Source: Oxalicibacterium solurbis
Lineage (GTDB): Bacteria; Pseudomonadota; Gammaproteobacteria; Burkholderiales; Burkholderiaceae_D
Assembly: GCF_014635845.1 (NCBI RefSeq)
Contig: NZ_BMDP01000003.1
Span: 558,001 to 622,000, forward strand
Length of the DNA: 64,000 nt
Direction of reading: 5' to 3'
Translations under genes and position numbers: made by a program
Notes under the pieces: model-generated
The model's input: the letters and a program-made list of their open reading frames with translations, nothing else
Databases searched by the model: none
What the model was told of the DNA's origin: nothing
In this document: positions 1-9,460 of the stretch, one piece after another
Layout of the letters: the number at the start of each line of letters is the position of its first letter
Numbering within the stretch: the stretch's first letter is position 1

Positions 1-98
1 AAGGAATTGGAATTCTCGGAGGCCGAAGCCAGCAGGAACAGCAGGATGCTGACGACGGCGCCGCCGACGATGAGGAGATACCGGAGCAGACGCGTCAC
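1..98 (-). CDS. ntrY: NtrY-type sensor histidine kinase, N-terminal fragment
   Basis: Only the first 32 codons lie in the window. From a GTG at 98 the complement reads MTRLLRYLLIVGGAVVSILL and onward, a positively charged start followed by a hydrophobic membrane segment, as expected for the first transmembrane helix of a sensor kinase. The start sits 3 bases after the stop of the DUF4390 gene, so the two are co-transcribed. The order rsmB-DUF4390-ntrY is conserved in Betaproteobacteria, where NtrY pairs with NtrX in nitrogen and redox control. The identification rests on context and the membrane helix; no kinase domain is visible. Confidence 0.7.
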   Translation of the reverse strand, partial: MTRLLRYLLIVGGAVVSILLFLLASASENSNS

Positions 99-101
99 GG
101 A

Positions 102-677
102 TCAGTCTGCCGTGTAATCGAAGCGTTCCCAGTCCGAGGACAATCGCCAGTCGCTGCTGTTGAGTGCGTGGATCTGGAAGGGTTTGGGAAGCTGCGCGAC
201 GTCCAGCTGCATGCGGACCGCGACTTCATAGGTGGTGCCGGGTTTGAGCGTGCCGTTGTCGGCAACTACCCAGCGGCTGGGGCGCCGTACCAGCGACAGA
301 GCATCGTCCAGCGAATCGAAACTTTGGTGCAGGCGATTGCCGATGGCGGCGTAATACTGCCGCGTCAGCACGTTGTACGAAATGCGGACGGTCTGGGAAT
401 TGACGACTTCCTTCGCATCGAACCAGTACCAGCGCGGTTTGGTGATCTCGATCTCGGTGGTGAAGTAAAGCGGAATGCCGCGCGACAGCGCATCTTCCAG
501 GCCGCGATTCAGATCGAAATTGTAAATGGCGGAAAGACGATAGCCTTCTTCGCTGCTTTCCAGGTGCGCTTCCTGGACGTCGATGCCGTCGGCATGCGCG
601 GTCCCGTGTTGCAGCGAGAACGCAAGCAGGAAGATGGCACACAGCCAGTGGAATGGAAAGAAGGCTTTTCTTTTCAC
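102..677 (-). CDS. DUF4390 family secreted protein
   Basis: A protein of 191 residues from a GTG at 677, chosen because it puts a signal peptide (VKRKAFFPFHWLCAIFLLAF then a small-residue end at THA) at the N-terminus. A longer reading from 782 would overlap rsmB and add a non-hydrophobic leader. The mature part starts DGIDVQEAHLE and has the mixed beta pattern of DUF4390, including RISYNVLTRQYY and KPRWYWFDAKEV. Family function is unknown; it consistently sits between rsmB and ntrY. It is probably periplasmic and may be linked to the NtrYX system, which is inference from neighbourhood only. Confidence 0.8.
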   Translation of the reverse strand: MKRKAFFPFHWLCAIFLLAFSLQHGTAHADGIDVQEAHLESSEEGYRLSAIYNFDLNRGLEDALSRGIPLYFTTEIEITKPRWYWFDAKEVVNSQTVRISYNVLTRQYYAAIGNRLHQSFDSLDDALSLVRRPSRWVVADNGTLKPGTTYEVAVRMQLDVAQLPKPFQIHALNSSDWRLSSDWERFDYTAD

Positions 678-726
678 GCATGTCGCGGCAGAGCCGCCGG
701 CAAAGTAGGTTGTTCGATCGACGGGA

Positions 727-2043
727 TCAGGCGGTCCTCTGGAACAGCGCGTAGAACAGTCCGTCGTGATCCTGCTGTCCATCGCTCACCGGCAACAACT
801 GGCCCGGTGCAGGCAGCCTCGTTGCGTTGTTGCGTTGCGCGAAGGCGGCCGCCTGTCGTTCCGATTCCTGCGGCCACAGCGAACAGGTCACAAACAGCAA
901 TTTACCATCCGGCTTCAACATCTGCCAAAGGTTGTCCAGGATTTTGGTTGAAATCGATGACAGTTGTGTTGCATCTTCCTTGCGGCGCAGCCAGCGGATG
1001 TCCGGATGCCGCCGCACGATGCCCGAAGCAGTGCAGGGCACGTCGGCCAGGATGCGATCGAACGGCTGGCCATCCCACCAGTCGCGCTGGCTGGCGTCGC
1101 CGGCCAGCAATGTCGCGCGCAATTGCAGGCGCTGCAGGTTTTCGGTGATGCGCTGCAGGCGGCGCGCGTCGCTGTCGAGCGCCCATAGATCCACGTCGGC
1201 GGCTTCCAGTATGTGGCCGCTCTTGCCGCCGGGGGCGGCGCAGGCGTCCAGTACACGCATGCCGTCACGCAAGTCGAGCAAGGGGGTGGCCAGTTGTGCG
1301 GCGGCGTCCTGTACCGAAGCCATGCCGTCGTCGAAACCGGGAATGCGATGCACGGGGATCGGCTGCGTCAGCCGGATCGCGTCGGCGCCGATGCCGATCC
1401 GTGTAGCGGCGATGCCGGCGTCGGCCAGCAGGGCCAGGTAATCGTCGACGGTGGTTTTGCGCCGGTTCACGCGCAGCGTCAGCGGTGGCGCTGCATTGCC
1501 TGCGCGCAGGATGGTTTGCCAGTCGTTCGGATAAGCCGACTGTGCATTCCTGATCCACCACGCCGGATAATTCCATTGCGCCACCGGATCGCGTGCGACC
1601 TGCTGTAACAGTGTGTCGCGTTCGCGCAGGAAGCGGCGCAGGACGGCATTGGCCATGCCTTTGGCGCGGGCCATGCTGTTGTCGGAGGCGGCAGCGGTCA
1701 CGGCCTGATCGACGACGGTGAAAGCGTTGTAACGCGGGTTGTCGCTATCGTCGACATCGATCAGCAGCGCCAGTGCGCAGCACAGCAGCGCATGCAGGGT
1801 GGGCGGTTCGACGTGCCGTGGCGTCATCGCGGAGAGCAGCGCTTCAGCGCAGCCCAGATGGCGCAGGCAGCAATAGGCAATATCCTGGATCGCTCCGCGT
1901 GCCTGCGGCGCGGCATCGGTTTTAGCGAATACCTGGGCCAGCGCCTGTGGCAGGGCCGTGCCGCGGCCGACGGCGGCTACCGCTGTGGCAGCGCCATGCA
2001 GGCTGAAGGAAAGGGAATCCGGTTTGAGGGTGAGTCGTGTCAC
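727..2043 (-). CDS. rsmB: 16S rRNA m5C967 methyltransferase RsmB
   Basis: A protein of 438 residues that transfers a methyl group from SAM to C967 of 16S rRNA. The N-terminal 150 residues form the NusB-like RNA-binding domain. The Rossmann methyltransferase domain follows, with motif I DACAAPGGKSG at about 265-276, the PCTASG motif (Cys337) and the TCS motif carrying Cys387; these two cysteines are the pair used by this enzyme class. The start is a GTG without an obvious Shine-Dalgarno. It ends 50 bases before the DUF4390 start and is the upstream gene of the rsmB-DUF4390-ntrY string. Confidence 0.95.
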   Translation of the reverse strand: MTRLTLKPDSLSFSLHGAATAVAAVGRGTALPQALAQVFAKTDAAPQARGAIQDIAYCCLRHLGCAEALLSAMTPRHVEPPTLHALLCCALALLIDVDDSDNPRYNAFTVVDQAVTAAASDNSMARAKGMANAVLRRFLRERDTLLQQVARDPVAQWNYPAWWIRNAQSAYPNDWQTILRAGNAAPPLTLRVNRRKTTVDDYLALLADAGIAATRIGIGADAIRLTQPIPVHRIPGFDDGMASVQDAAAQLATPLLDLRDGMRVLDACAAPGGKSGHILEAADVDLWALDSDARRLQRITENLQRLQLRATLLAGDASQRDWWDGQPFDRILADVPCTASGIVRRHPDIRWLRRKEDATQLSSISTKILDNLWQMLKPDGKLLFVTCSLWPQESERQAAAFAQRNNATRLPAPGQLLPVSDGQQDHDGLFYALFQRTA

Positions 2044-2197
2044 GTTATGCGGCGCAGCGGAAGTGCCGCGCGCAAATGGTTCGGGAACGTGATTGTAACG
2101 GGTGGAGAGGCGAGTCAGTCGGCAAACCGCATCCGCGCGGAGCGGATGCAGCAGTGTCGTCAGGAACGGGAGAGATCAGCGAAACGATGCGCGTGGG

Positions 2198-2542
2198 TCA
2201 GACGCCCCACAACACATCCTCGTTTTCCGCATGTGCCGCACGCAGCATTTCCAGCAACGGATAGGCACGGGAAGAGAAGCTGACGACTTCCGGATGCTCA
2301 TGTTCGTTATCGTCGCCGTCTTCGCCGTGATGCGCCAGCACGTCGCGCTGGATCGTGTCGGAAGGAATGTGCGCCTTGCTTATCGTGATCTCGCCTTCCA
2401 GCAGCTTGATCGCGTTGCCGGTTTCCGCAGCGGTGATGACGCCCAGTTTGTGATCCTTGTGCAGCAGATCGAGAATCCGGCTTGCATGTTCCTCGTACAT
2501 CAGTACGTCGGCGGCAGCTTTGGATTTGAACTTGATTAACAT
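2198..2542 (-). CDS. DUF1840 family cytoplasmic protein
   Basis: A 114-residue soluble protein beginning MLIKFKSKAAADVLMYEEHA, typical of DUF1840, a short family of Beta- and Gammaproteobacteria without known function. The start is supported by a strong GGAGG about 10 bases upstream. The middle has an acidic, histidine-containing stretch (HHGEDGDDNEHEHPE), followed by SFSSRAYPLLEMLRAA, the usual C-terminal helix. There is no signal peptide or membrane segment. It is separated from rsmB by about 150 bases on the same strand. Confidence 0.85.
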   Translation of the reverse strand: MLIKFKSKAAADVLMYEEHASRILDLLHKDHKLGVITAAETGNAIKLLEGEITISKAHIPSDTIQRDVLAHHGEDGDDNEHEHPEVVSFSSRAYPLLEMLRAAHAENEDVLWGV

Positions 2543-2679
2543 GAGCAGCCTCCTTCTTCTAGTAAATGCGAACTAACGATAGCACGATTTCGGCGCGTGT
2601 TCTAGCAAGGTAAAACGTCTTTCCTGCGTATATCCGGCGCATCTATCATCGCCATGATGTATGTCGAAATGCCAAGGTA

Positions 2680-3231
2680 TCAGTTGAACCGGAACGACGA
2701 AAAATAAGTGTCGACCGCATCGCGTTGCACGGCGTCTTCCCTGCCGGTGACGACGAGCTGATAAACGTGCCTGTCCTTGGCGAAGAAACGGGCGAACAGC
2801 ACGCGAGGTTGACCGTTCGTCGCAGCATCGGCTGCACCGGATGCCAGGATCTCCGTGTAGGCCAGCATGCCCGTGCCAGCATTTTGTGATTGCGGCATCG
2901 TCGCCGTTTTTTCGTGCCGGACCGTGCCGCGGATGTTGTTGACCATTGCCGTCTTCATTGCCACCAGCGAAGTTTGCGCTTGCGTCGCTTCGGGTAGTTC
3001 GGCGCTACCGATGGCAAAGGTGATGCCGTCGACTTCCGTTGCCGTCATCGTCATTGCCGTCGCTATGCCATTCAGATCGATGGGTCGGGTGAACACGGCC
3101 GGCTTGGCCGGCATGGCGATGATATAGGCGGCATTGTCGCTGCGGATTTCGCGCCAGTCGAACTTCGGCGAGCAGGCGGCTGTCAATGCCAGCACCGCAA
3201 TCAGGGGAAGGCGAAGAAGAAAAGGTTTCAT
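2680..3231 (-). CDS. putative lipoprotein of unknown function
   Basis: A 183-residue protein starting MKPFLLRLPLIAVLALTAAC. The lipobox LTAAC places the lipidated cysteine at residue 20, so it should be anchored in the membrane facing the periplasm. The start at 3231 is preferred over an in-frame ATG at 3255, which would put polar residues before the signal. The mature part has no motif I recognise; it contains alternating hydrophobic segments (ITFAIGSAELPE, VLFARFFAKDRHVYQLVVTG) that look beta-rich and ends YFSSFRFN. It is divergent from the exonuclease gene at 3395. Confidence 0.75.
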   Translation of the reverse strand: MKPFLLRLPLIAVLALTAACSPKFDWREIRSDNAAYIIAMPAKPAVFTRPIDLNGIATAMTMTATEVDGITFAIGSAELPEATQAQTSLVAMKTAMVNNIRGTVRHEKTATMPQSQNAGTGMLAYTEILASGAADAATNGQPRVLFARFFAKDRHVYQLVVTGREDAVQRDAVDTYFSSFRFN

Positions 3232-3394
3232 GTGATGGGGAACGGTAGCCGTCATCGGAATGGCTCATGTTACATCGCCTGCATCGTGCGCTGCCGTTTC
3301 TTCCATGCCGCCAGACGCGTAGAATCATCCGGTAATTGCCATATAACTGCTCTGACATTGCCACGAATGTCGAACGAGGAATGACGGAACGCTG

Positions 3395-4180
3395 ATGGGA
3401 AAACTGCTTGCGATCGACGGCATGAATATCGTGCGCCGCGTCTATGAAGCCAACGATGAAACGGAGCCGGCAGCCAAGGCCGAGCTTGCGTTGCGGCATG
3501 CATTGTCTTCGTTTCGCAAACTGCTGGCGACGCATGCGCCGACGCATGTGCTGCCCGTCTTCGATGCCGGTGGGCGAACGTGGCGCCACGATGTATATGC
3601 CGGCTATCGCGAACATCGCGAAGCGGTTCCGGCTGATTTGCAGGCAGGTATGCCCGGCTTTTGCGCGCAACTCGGCGAATGGGGCTTGACGTCCGTTTCG
3701 GTGCAGGGTGTGGAGGCAGATGATGTCATTGCCACAGCCGTGCTGCGCTGGCTGCAGGAGGCGCGCGGCGAGGCGATCGTTGCTTCCACTGATAAAGATC
3801 TGCACGGGCTGATCGCCGATGGTGCGTTGCTGTGGGACCACTTTCGCGGCGAGTGGCACGATGCGAAATGGGTGGAGACAAAATTCGGCGTATCGCCTGC
3901 GCTGTTGCCGGATCTTCTGGCATTGACCGGCGATGCGGCGGACGGCATTCCCGGCGTGCAGAAGGTCGGCGTGAAGACGGCGGCGAAATTGCTGCAGAAC
4001 TACGGCGACATCGATCGCATCATGTCCGGGGCTGGCATCCTGAAAGATGCGCTTGGAGAACGGTTACGGCAGGGCAGCGAGAATCTCGCGATCTCACGCC
4101 GTCTGGTGGCGCTGAAAACCGATGTGCGCATCGGCGTCAGCTGGAACATGCTGGCATTCGATATCGACAATCTGCGTTGA
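3395..4180 (+). CDS. 5'-3' exonuclease / flap endonuclease-like protein
   Basis: A 261-residue protein matching the stand-alone PIN-domain 5'-3' exonucleases related to the N-terminal domain of DNA polymerase I and to E. coli Xni. Acidic metal-ligand positions are visible in LLAIDGMNIVRR, PVFDAGGRTWRH, QGVEADDVIATA and ASTDKDLHGLI, followed by LLALTGDAADGIPGVQKVGVK, where a helix-hairpin-helix DNA-binding segment with its GVQKVGVKTA turn begins. It likely processes branched or flap DNA in replication and repair. Length fits a single-domain protein; it is not the N-terminus of a polymerase, because the stop at 4180 is followed by non-coding DNA. Confidence 0.85.
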   Translation: MGKLLAIDGMNIVRRVYEANDETEPAAKAELALRHALSSFRKLLATHAPTHVLPVFDAGGRTWRHDVYAGYREHREAVPADLQAGMPGFCAQLGEWGLTSVSVQGVEADDVIATAVLRWLQEARGEAIVASTDKDLHGLIADGALLWDHFRGEWHDAKWVETKFGVSPALLPDLLALTGDAADGIPGVQKVGVKTAAKLLQNYGDIDRIMSGAGILKDALGERLRQGSENLAISRRLVALKTDVRIGVSWNMLAFDIDNLR

Positions 4181-4237
4181 CGTGCGGCATGCCGTATCGA
4201 GGCCATGCGGAACCTCGACCATCGTAGAAGGTCCATT

Positions 4238-4324
4238 CCGCATCACCGCATCACCGCATCACCGCATCACCGCATCACCGCATCACCGCATCACCGCATC
4301 ACCGCATCACCGCATCACCGCATC
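4238..4324 (+). repeat. octanucleotide tandem repeat (CCGCATCA), 10 full copies plus 7 bases
   Basis: Perfect head-to-tail copies of the 8-base unit CCGCATCA run from 4238 to 4317, followed by a partial unit CCGCATC to 4324. No unit carries a substitution. The array lies in the 170-base gap between the exonuclease stop and the ATG at 4351, ending about 12 bases before the ribosome binding site (GAAAGGA, 4337-4343). A perfect array of this size is prone to slipped-strand copy-number change; each gain or loss would move upstream promoter elements by 8 bases. Confidence 0.97.
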
Positions 4325-4350
4325 GATCCACTTCGCGAAAGGAAAACATC

Positions 4351-4641
4351 ATGCGACGCATTCTTTTGACGGGTGTACTGGCTATGGCAGTCGGCGGCGT
4401 CTGGGCTTCCTCGCCGGAAGCCTGGCAGGCCTTGTACAACCAGACGGCGCAAGCCTGTCTGAAAAAAAGCGTGTTGAAGGATGCACGCATCGTCGATGGG
4501 CCGGTGGTGTTCAACAACGCGATCGTCTATCGGATCAAGGGCATCCAGCCGCAGGGCAACGGCCAGGTCAGCAGTGCCTACTGTCTGCATCCATATCCGG
4601 ACGGCTCGCCGGAAGTAGCGGAAAGTACTCGCAAGCGCTAG
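4351..4641 (+). CDS. small secreted protein of unknown function
   Basis: A 96-residue protein with a clear Sec signal peptide (MRRILLTGVLAMAVGGVWAS, cleavage near residue 19-20). The mature protein of about 76 residues has two cysteines (in AQACLKK and SSAYCLHP) that could form one disulfide in the periplasm. GAAAGGA 8 bases upstream is a good ribosome binding site. I do not recognise a characterised family. The perfect 8-bp repeat array immediately upstream suggests its expression may vary between cells. It converges on comM, with the two stops 1 base apart. Confidence 0.75.
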   Translation: MRRILLTGVLAMAVGGVWASSPEAWQALYNQTAQACLKKSVLKDARIVDGPVVFNNAIVYRIKGIQPQGNGQVSSAYCLHPYPDGSPEVAESTRKR

Positions 4642-4642
4642 A

Positions 4643-6166
4643 TCATTGCTCGCGCATCGCGCGGCGATATTGAATGGCTTCGGCCACGTGAGTCTGCGCA
4701 ATCGACGGTGCGTCGGCCAGATCGGCGATGGTGCGCGCAACCTTCAGTACGCGGTGGTAGGCGCGGGCCGACCAGTTCAAGCGCGTCATCGCCGTGCGCA
4801 ACAGCTGTTCGCCGCTGGCATCCGGGCGGCAATGCGTGTCGATCTCGCTGACGGTCAGCAGATTGTTATGTTTGCCCTGACGAGCATGTTGCCGCGAAGA
4901 GGCGTGTAATACGCGTTGTGCAACCGCATGTGACGATTCCCCCTCGGCCTGTCCGGCCAAATCGCCATGCGCTAGTGCGCCGACCTGGATCTGCATGTCG
5001 ATGCGATCCAGTAGCGGCCCGGAAATCCTTCCTTGGTAACGCGCGATGCTGTCCGGCGTGCAGCGGCATTTGTTGGATGCGTGGCCCAGGAAACCGCATG
5101 GGCACGGATTCATTGCGGCAATCAACTGGAAGTGCGCGGGGAAGTCCGCCTGTCGTGCCGCGCGCGAAATCGTGATGCGGCCGGATTCCAGCGGTTCACG
5201 CAGAACCTCCAGCACGGCACGGTTGAATTCAGGCAATTCATCGAGGAACAGTACGCCGCGATGGGCCAGCGAAATTTCGCCGGGCCGCGGCGCGCTGCCG
5301 CCGCCGACCAGCGCTACACCGGATGCTGTGTGGTGAGGTGCCCTATAGGGTCGTATTTTCCAGCGCGCCGTCGTAAAGCCGCTGGTCAGCGATTGCACGG
5401 CGGCCGATTCCAGCGCTTCGTCGTCGGTCATCGGCGGCAGGATGCCGGCGAAACGTGCCGCCAGCATCGATTTTCCGGTTCCCGGTGGGCCGATCATCAA
5501 CAGACTGTGCGAACCGGCGGCGGCCACTTCCAGTGCGCGCTTGGCTTGCGCCTGACCTTTTACATCTGCCAGATCGGGATAGGCGGGTGGCGTCGCCGCC
5601 GGCGTGGCTTGATGACGTGCCAATTTTGTCGTGCTGTCGCTTGCGGCGAAGTGGGTACAAACTTGTAACAATGAGTCGGCGGGCAGGATGGCCACATCGT
5701 TGACCAGTGCGGCTTCATCCGCATTGGCGCGCGGCAGGATGAACGCGCGATGTTTGCCGCTGTGGCCGCCGTCGCGATGCATGGCGAAGGTCATCGCCAG
5801 CGCGCCGCGAATCGGCCGCAGTTCGCCGGACAGCGACAGCTCGCCGGCGAATTCATATTGGTCCAGCGAGTCGGCCGGCATTTGCCCGGAAGCTGCCAGA
5901 ATACCGAGCGCAATCGGCAGGTCGAAGCGGCCGGACTCCTTGGGCAGATCGGCGGGCGCCAGGTTGACGGTGATCCTTCTTGCAGGAAATTCGAAGCCGG
6001 CGTTCTGCAGCGCCGCGCGCACGCGATCCTTGGATTCCTTGACCTCGGTTTCCGGCAGGCCGACGATGGTGAAGCTGGGCAGGCCGTTGGCCAGATGCAC
6101 TTCGACAAGAACTTCAGGCGCTTGCATGCCGGCCAGGGCACGGCTGGTCAGAACGGCGAGGCTCAT
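4643..6166 (-). CDS. comM: YifB/ComM family AAA+ Mg-chelatase-like ATPase
   Basis: A 507-residue protein starting MSLAVLTSRALAGMQAPEV. The N-terminal ChlI-like domain (about 20-140) is followed by an AAA+ ATPase with Walker A GPPGTGKS at 226-233, Walker B LFLDELPEF and a C-terminal Mg-chelatase domain (VSEIDTHCRPDASGEQLL). In naturally competent bacteria ComM is a hexameric helicase that extends branch migration of incoming DNA during transformation; the family is also present in non-competent species. An upstream GGGAGA supports the start. It is alone in its transcription unit, with 267 bases to ubiK in which I see no gene. Confidence 0.93.
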   Translation of the reverse strand: MSLAVLTSRALAGMQAPEVLVEVHLANGLPSFTIVGLPETEVKESKDRVRAALQNAGFEFPARRITVNLAPADLPKESGRFDLPIALGILAASGQMPADSLDQYEFAGELSLSGELRPIRGALAMTFAMHRDGGHSGKHRAFILPRANADEAALVNDVAILPADSLLQVCTHFAASDSTTKLARHQATPAATPPAYPDLADVKGQAQAKRALEVAAAGSHSLLMIGPPGTGKSMLAARFAGILPPMTDDEALESAAVQSLTSGFTTARWKIRPYRAPHHTASGVALVGGGSAPRPGEISLAHRGVLFLDELPEFNRAVLEVLREPLESGRITISRAARQADFPAHFQLIAAMNPCPCGFLGHASNKCRCTPDSIARYQGRISGPLLDRIDMQIQVGALAHGDLAGQAEGESSHAVAQRVLHASSRQHARQGKHNNLLTVSEIDTHCRPDASGEQLLRTAMTRLNWSARAYHRVLKVARTIADLADAPSIAQTHVAEAIQYRRAMREQ

Positions 6167-6433
6167 TGCTCTCCCTTGTTTTGCGGATATCTCTTTTACT
6201 TGTTATAGGCATCGGCAGCGGGTGCCGGATGTTTTGCAGCTACTGTGGCATTGCGGCCGGGGCGCGTCTTTCGCTACGGTTCGTTCGGTTTATTGCGAAG
6301 ACCGCGATCGGTTCGTTGGTCGGTGCGCGTTCAGGTGTGGCCGCGAATGCCGTTCACGGCGTCGGGACGTCTGATGTGCGCCGTTCGGTTTCCAGCGAGA
6401 CCGATGGCGGACGGCGCCGATCGGTAACGTCCG

Positions 6434-6673
6434 TCAACCTTTCAGCCGCGCTTCCAGTTCGGCGACCTGGGCTTCCAGCATTTCCAGTTTGGCGCGCGTG
6501 TTTGCCAGTACCTGCGCCTGTACGTCGAATTCTTCGCGCGTCACCAGATCCAGTTTGGCGAATCCCTGGCTCATCATGGCTTTCAGGTTTTTTTCGATGT
6601 CCTTTGCCGGTGAGTTTTCCAGCACTTGGTTGATCTTGTTCTGCATATCGTTGATAAAAGTGGATTTTTCCAT
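6434..6673 (-). CDS. ubiK: ubiquinone biosynthesis accessory factor UbiK
   Basis: A 79-residue protein (from MEKSTFINDMQ; an ATG three codons upstream is also possible) of the YqiC/UbiK family. The N-terminal amphipathic helix is followed by a C-terminal coiled coil (ANTRAKLEMLEAQVAELEAR), the family hallmark. UbiK helps ubiquinone hydroxylases such as UbiJ-associated enzymes in the aerobic pathway. Its start is only about 30 bases from the NtrC-like palindrome at 6701, so the intergenic region to 6915 is shared by two divergent genes. Confidence 0.88.
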   Translation of the reverse strand: MEKSTFINDMQNKINQVLENSPAKDIEKNLKAMMSQGFAKLDLVTREEFDVQAQVLANTRAKLEMLEAQVAELEARLKG

Positions 6674-6700
6674 CTGGGGCACCTATAAAAGTGAAAATTT

Positions 6701-6717
6701 GGCACCATTCAGGTGCA
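6701..6717. promoter_or_regulatory. NtrC-like operator palindrome
   Basis: GGCACCATTCAGGTGCA contains the perfect inverted repeat GCACC-N5-GGTGC, which fits the NtrC consensus TGCACC-N5-GGTGCA with one mismatch at the first base. It lies about 140 bases upstream of the sigma-54 promoter at 6840, a normal enhancer distance. Additional GGTGCA half sites occur near 6741 and 6759 and a TTGCACC near 6791. Operators of this type activate glnK-amtB under nitrogen limitation. Confidence 0.7.
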
Positions 6718-6839
6718 ATTTGGCGTGCATCGCCCGTGAACGGTGCAGGCCCATTAAGGTGCATGGGAAAGGTTATTTCCAAACTGCTTTTTGCACCGTG
6801 CTTCATGGTGAAAATGATAATACATCTGGAGAATCAAGC

Positions 6840-6855
6840 TGGCATGAGTCCTGCT
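6840..6855 (+). promoter_or_regulatory. sigma-54 (-24/-12) promoter of the porin-glnK-amtB operon
   Basis: TGGCATGAGTCCTGCT matches the sigma-54 consensus TGGCACGNNNNTTGCW with two mismatches and has the invariant GG (6841-6842) and GC (6853-6854) exactly 10 bases apart. Transcription would start near 6866, leaving a leader of about 50 bases before the ATG at 6915. Together with the NtrC-like palindrome upstream this indicates nitrogen-limitation control of the three-gene operon. Confidence 0.8.
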
Positions 6856-6914
6856 AAATGTAGTCTGAGGACATTCCAAAGTCTGGTTTCTACATTTACT
6901 TTAAAGGGAATATC

Positions 6915-8026
<1,112 letters not shown>

Positions 8027-8036
8027 GGGGAAAATA

Positions 8037-9431
8037 ATGAGTATCAAGAAAATGTTCGCAAGCGCCTTGGCGGCAGGCGCCTTGTTGATGGCAGCCGGTG
8101 CCGGCATGCCGGCGATGGCGGAAGAGGCTGCGGCGCCGGCTGTGGTTGCCGAAGCGCCTGCAGCAGCGGCACCTGCGGCGGAAGCGCCTGCTGCACCGGA
8201 AGCGCCTGCTGCGGCGCCGACGTTGAATTCCGGCGATACTGCCTGGATGCTGACGTCGACGATGCTCGTCATCCTGATGACGATCCCTGGCCTGGCATTG
8301 TTCTATGGTGGTCTCGGTCGTTCCAAGAACATGCTGTCCGTACTGATGCAAGTGCTCATGCTGTTCTCGTTGATCACCGTGTTGTGGGCGATCTACGGCT
8401 ACAGCCTGGTATTTGCAGGCGGCGGCTCCTTCTTCGGCACGTTCGACAAACTGTTCCTGAACGGCATCAAGCCGGATACGCTGTCCGGCACGATTCCGGA
8501 ATACGTGTTCGCATCGTTCCAGGCGACGTTTGCCGCGATTACCTGCGCACTGATCGTCGGTGCTTTCGCCGAGCGCATGAAGTTTGCTGCCGTGATGACT
8601 TTTGCCGTGTTGTGGTTCACCTTCAGCTACATCCCGATGGCACACATGGTGTGGGCGGCCGGCGGCCTGCTGTTTGAAGAGGGCGCACTGGATTTCGCAG
8701 GCGGCACCGTGGTTCACATCAACGCCGGTATCGCCGGTCTGGTGGGTGCCTACATGGTTGGCAAGCGTATCGGTTTCGGCAAGGAAGCCATGCCGCCGCA
8801 TTCGCTGACGATGACGATGATCGGCGCTTCGCTGCTGTGGGTGGGCTGGTTCGGTTTCAACGCCGGTTCTGCACTGAGTGCTGGCGGTGTTGCCGGCCTG
8901 GCATTCATCAACACGATTCTGGCAACGGGTGCTGCTGCCGTGTCATGGGTGGCTTGCGAATCGCTGTTCAAAGGCAAGGCATCGATGCTGGGTGCAGCTT
9001 CCGGCGCGGTTGCCGGCCTGGTTGCGGTGACGCCGGCTGCCGGTTTCGTCGGCCCGATGGGATCGATCGTGCTGGGCCTGCTGGCTGGCGTGGTCTGCCT
9101 GTGGGGTGTGAGCGGCCTGAAGCGCATGCTGGGCGTGGATGATGCGTTCGACGTGTTCGGCGTCCATGGCGTCGGCGGTATCCTGGGTGCGATCCTGACT
9201 GGCGTGTTTGCTGCGCCTGCGCTGGGCGGCACCGGTGCTGCCGACTATGCGATGGGCCATCAACTGATGGTGCAGATCAAGGGTGTGGTCATCACGCTGG
9301 TCTGGTCCGGCGTGGTAGCCTTCATCGCCTACAAACTGGTCGACATGACAATCGGTCTGCGCGTATCGGACGAAGCGGAACGCGAAGGTCTGGACATCAC
9401 CAGCCACGGCGAATCGGCTTACCACTCGTAA
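8037..9431 (+). CDS. amtB: ammonium transporter AmtB
   Basis: A 464-residue Amt/Rh channel from the ATG at 8037 (AAGGGG upstream). A signal-peptide-like segment (MSIKKMFASALAAGALLMAA) ends near AMAEE and is followed by an unusually Ala/Pro/Glu-rich linker of about 40 residues before the first pore helix (DTAWMLTSTMLVILMTIPG). The twin pore histidines are seen in PMAHMVWAAGG and FGVHGVGGILG. It carries ammonium across the inner membrane and is gated by GlnK. The Ala-Pro linker is longer than usual and would lie in the periplasm. It is followed by a strong terminator. Confidence 0.97.
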   Translation: MSIKKMFASALAAGALLMAAGAGMPAMAEEAAAPAVVAEAPAAAAPAAEAPAAPEAPAAAPTLNSGDTAWMLTSTMLVILMTIPGLALFYGGLGRSKNMLSVLMQVLMLFSLITVLWAIYGYSLVFAGGGSFFGTFDKLFLNGIKPDTLSGTIPEYVFASFQATFAAITCALIVGAFAERMKFAAVMTFAVLWFTFSYIPMAHMVWAAGGLLFEEGALDFAGGTVVHINAGIAGLVGAYMVGKRIGFGKEAMPPHSLTMTMIGASLLWVGWFGFNAGSALSAGGVAGLAFINTILATGAAAVSWVACESLFKGKASMLGAASGAVAGLVAVTPAAGFVGPMGSIVLGLLAGVVCLWGVSGLKRMLGVDDAFDVFGVHGVGGILGAILTGVFAAPALGGTGAADYAMGHQLMVQIKGVVITLVWSGVVAFIAYKLVDMTIGLRVSDEAEREGLDITSHGESAYHS

Positions 9432-9460
9432 TTATTCCTTCCCGCGCAAGCGGGATTTGC

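Noticed and set aside
4122-4673. Open frame running through the octanucleotide repeat (repeating ITASPHHR)
   Set aside because: It overlaps two better-supported genes in another frame, has no ribosome binding site, and the peptide repeat is a by-product of the 8-bp array.
6699-6718. TGGCACCATTCAGGTGCA as a second sigma-54 promoter
   Set aside because: GG and GC are 12 bases apart instead of 10; the same sequence fits an NtrC operator much better.
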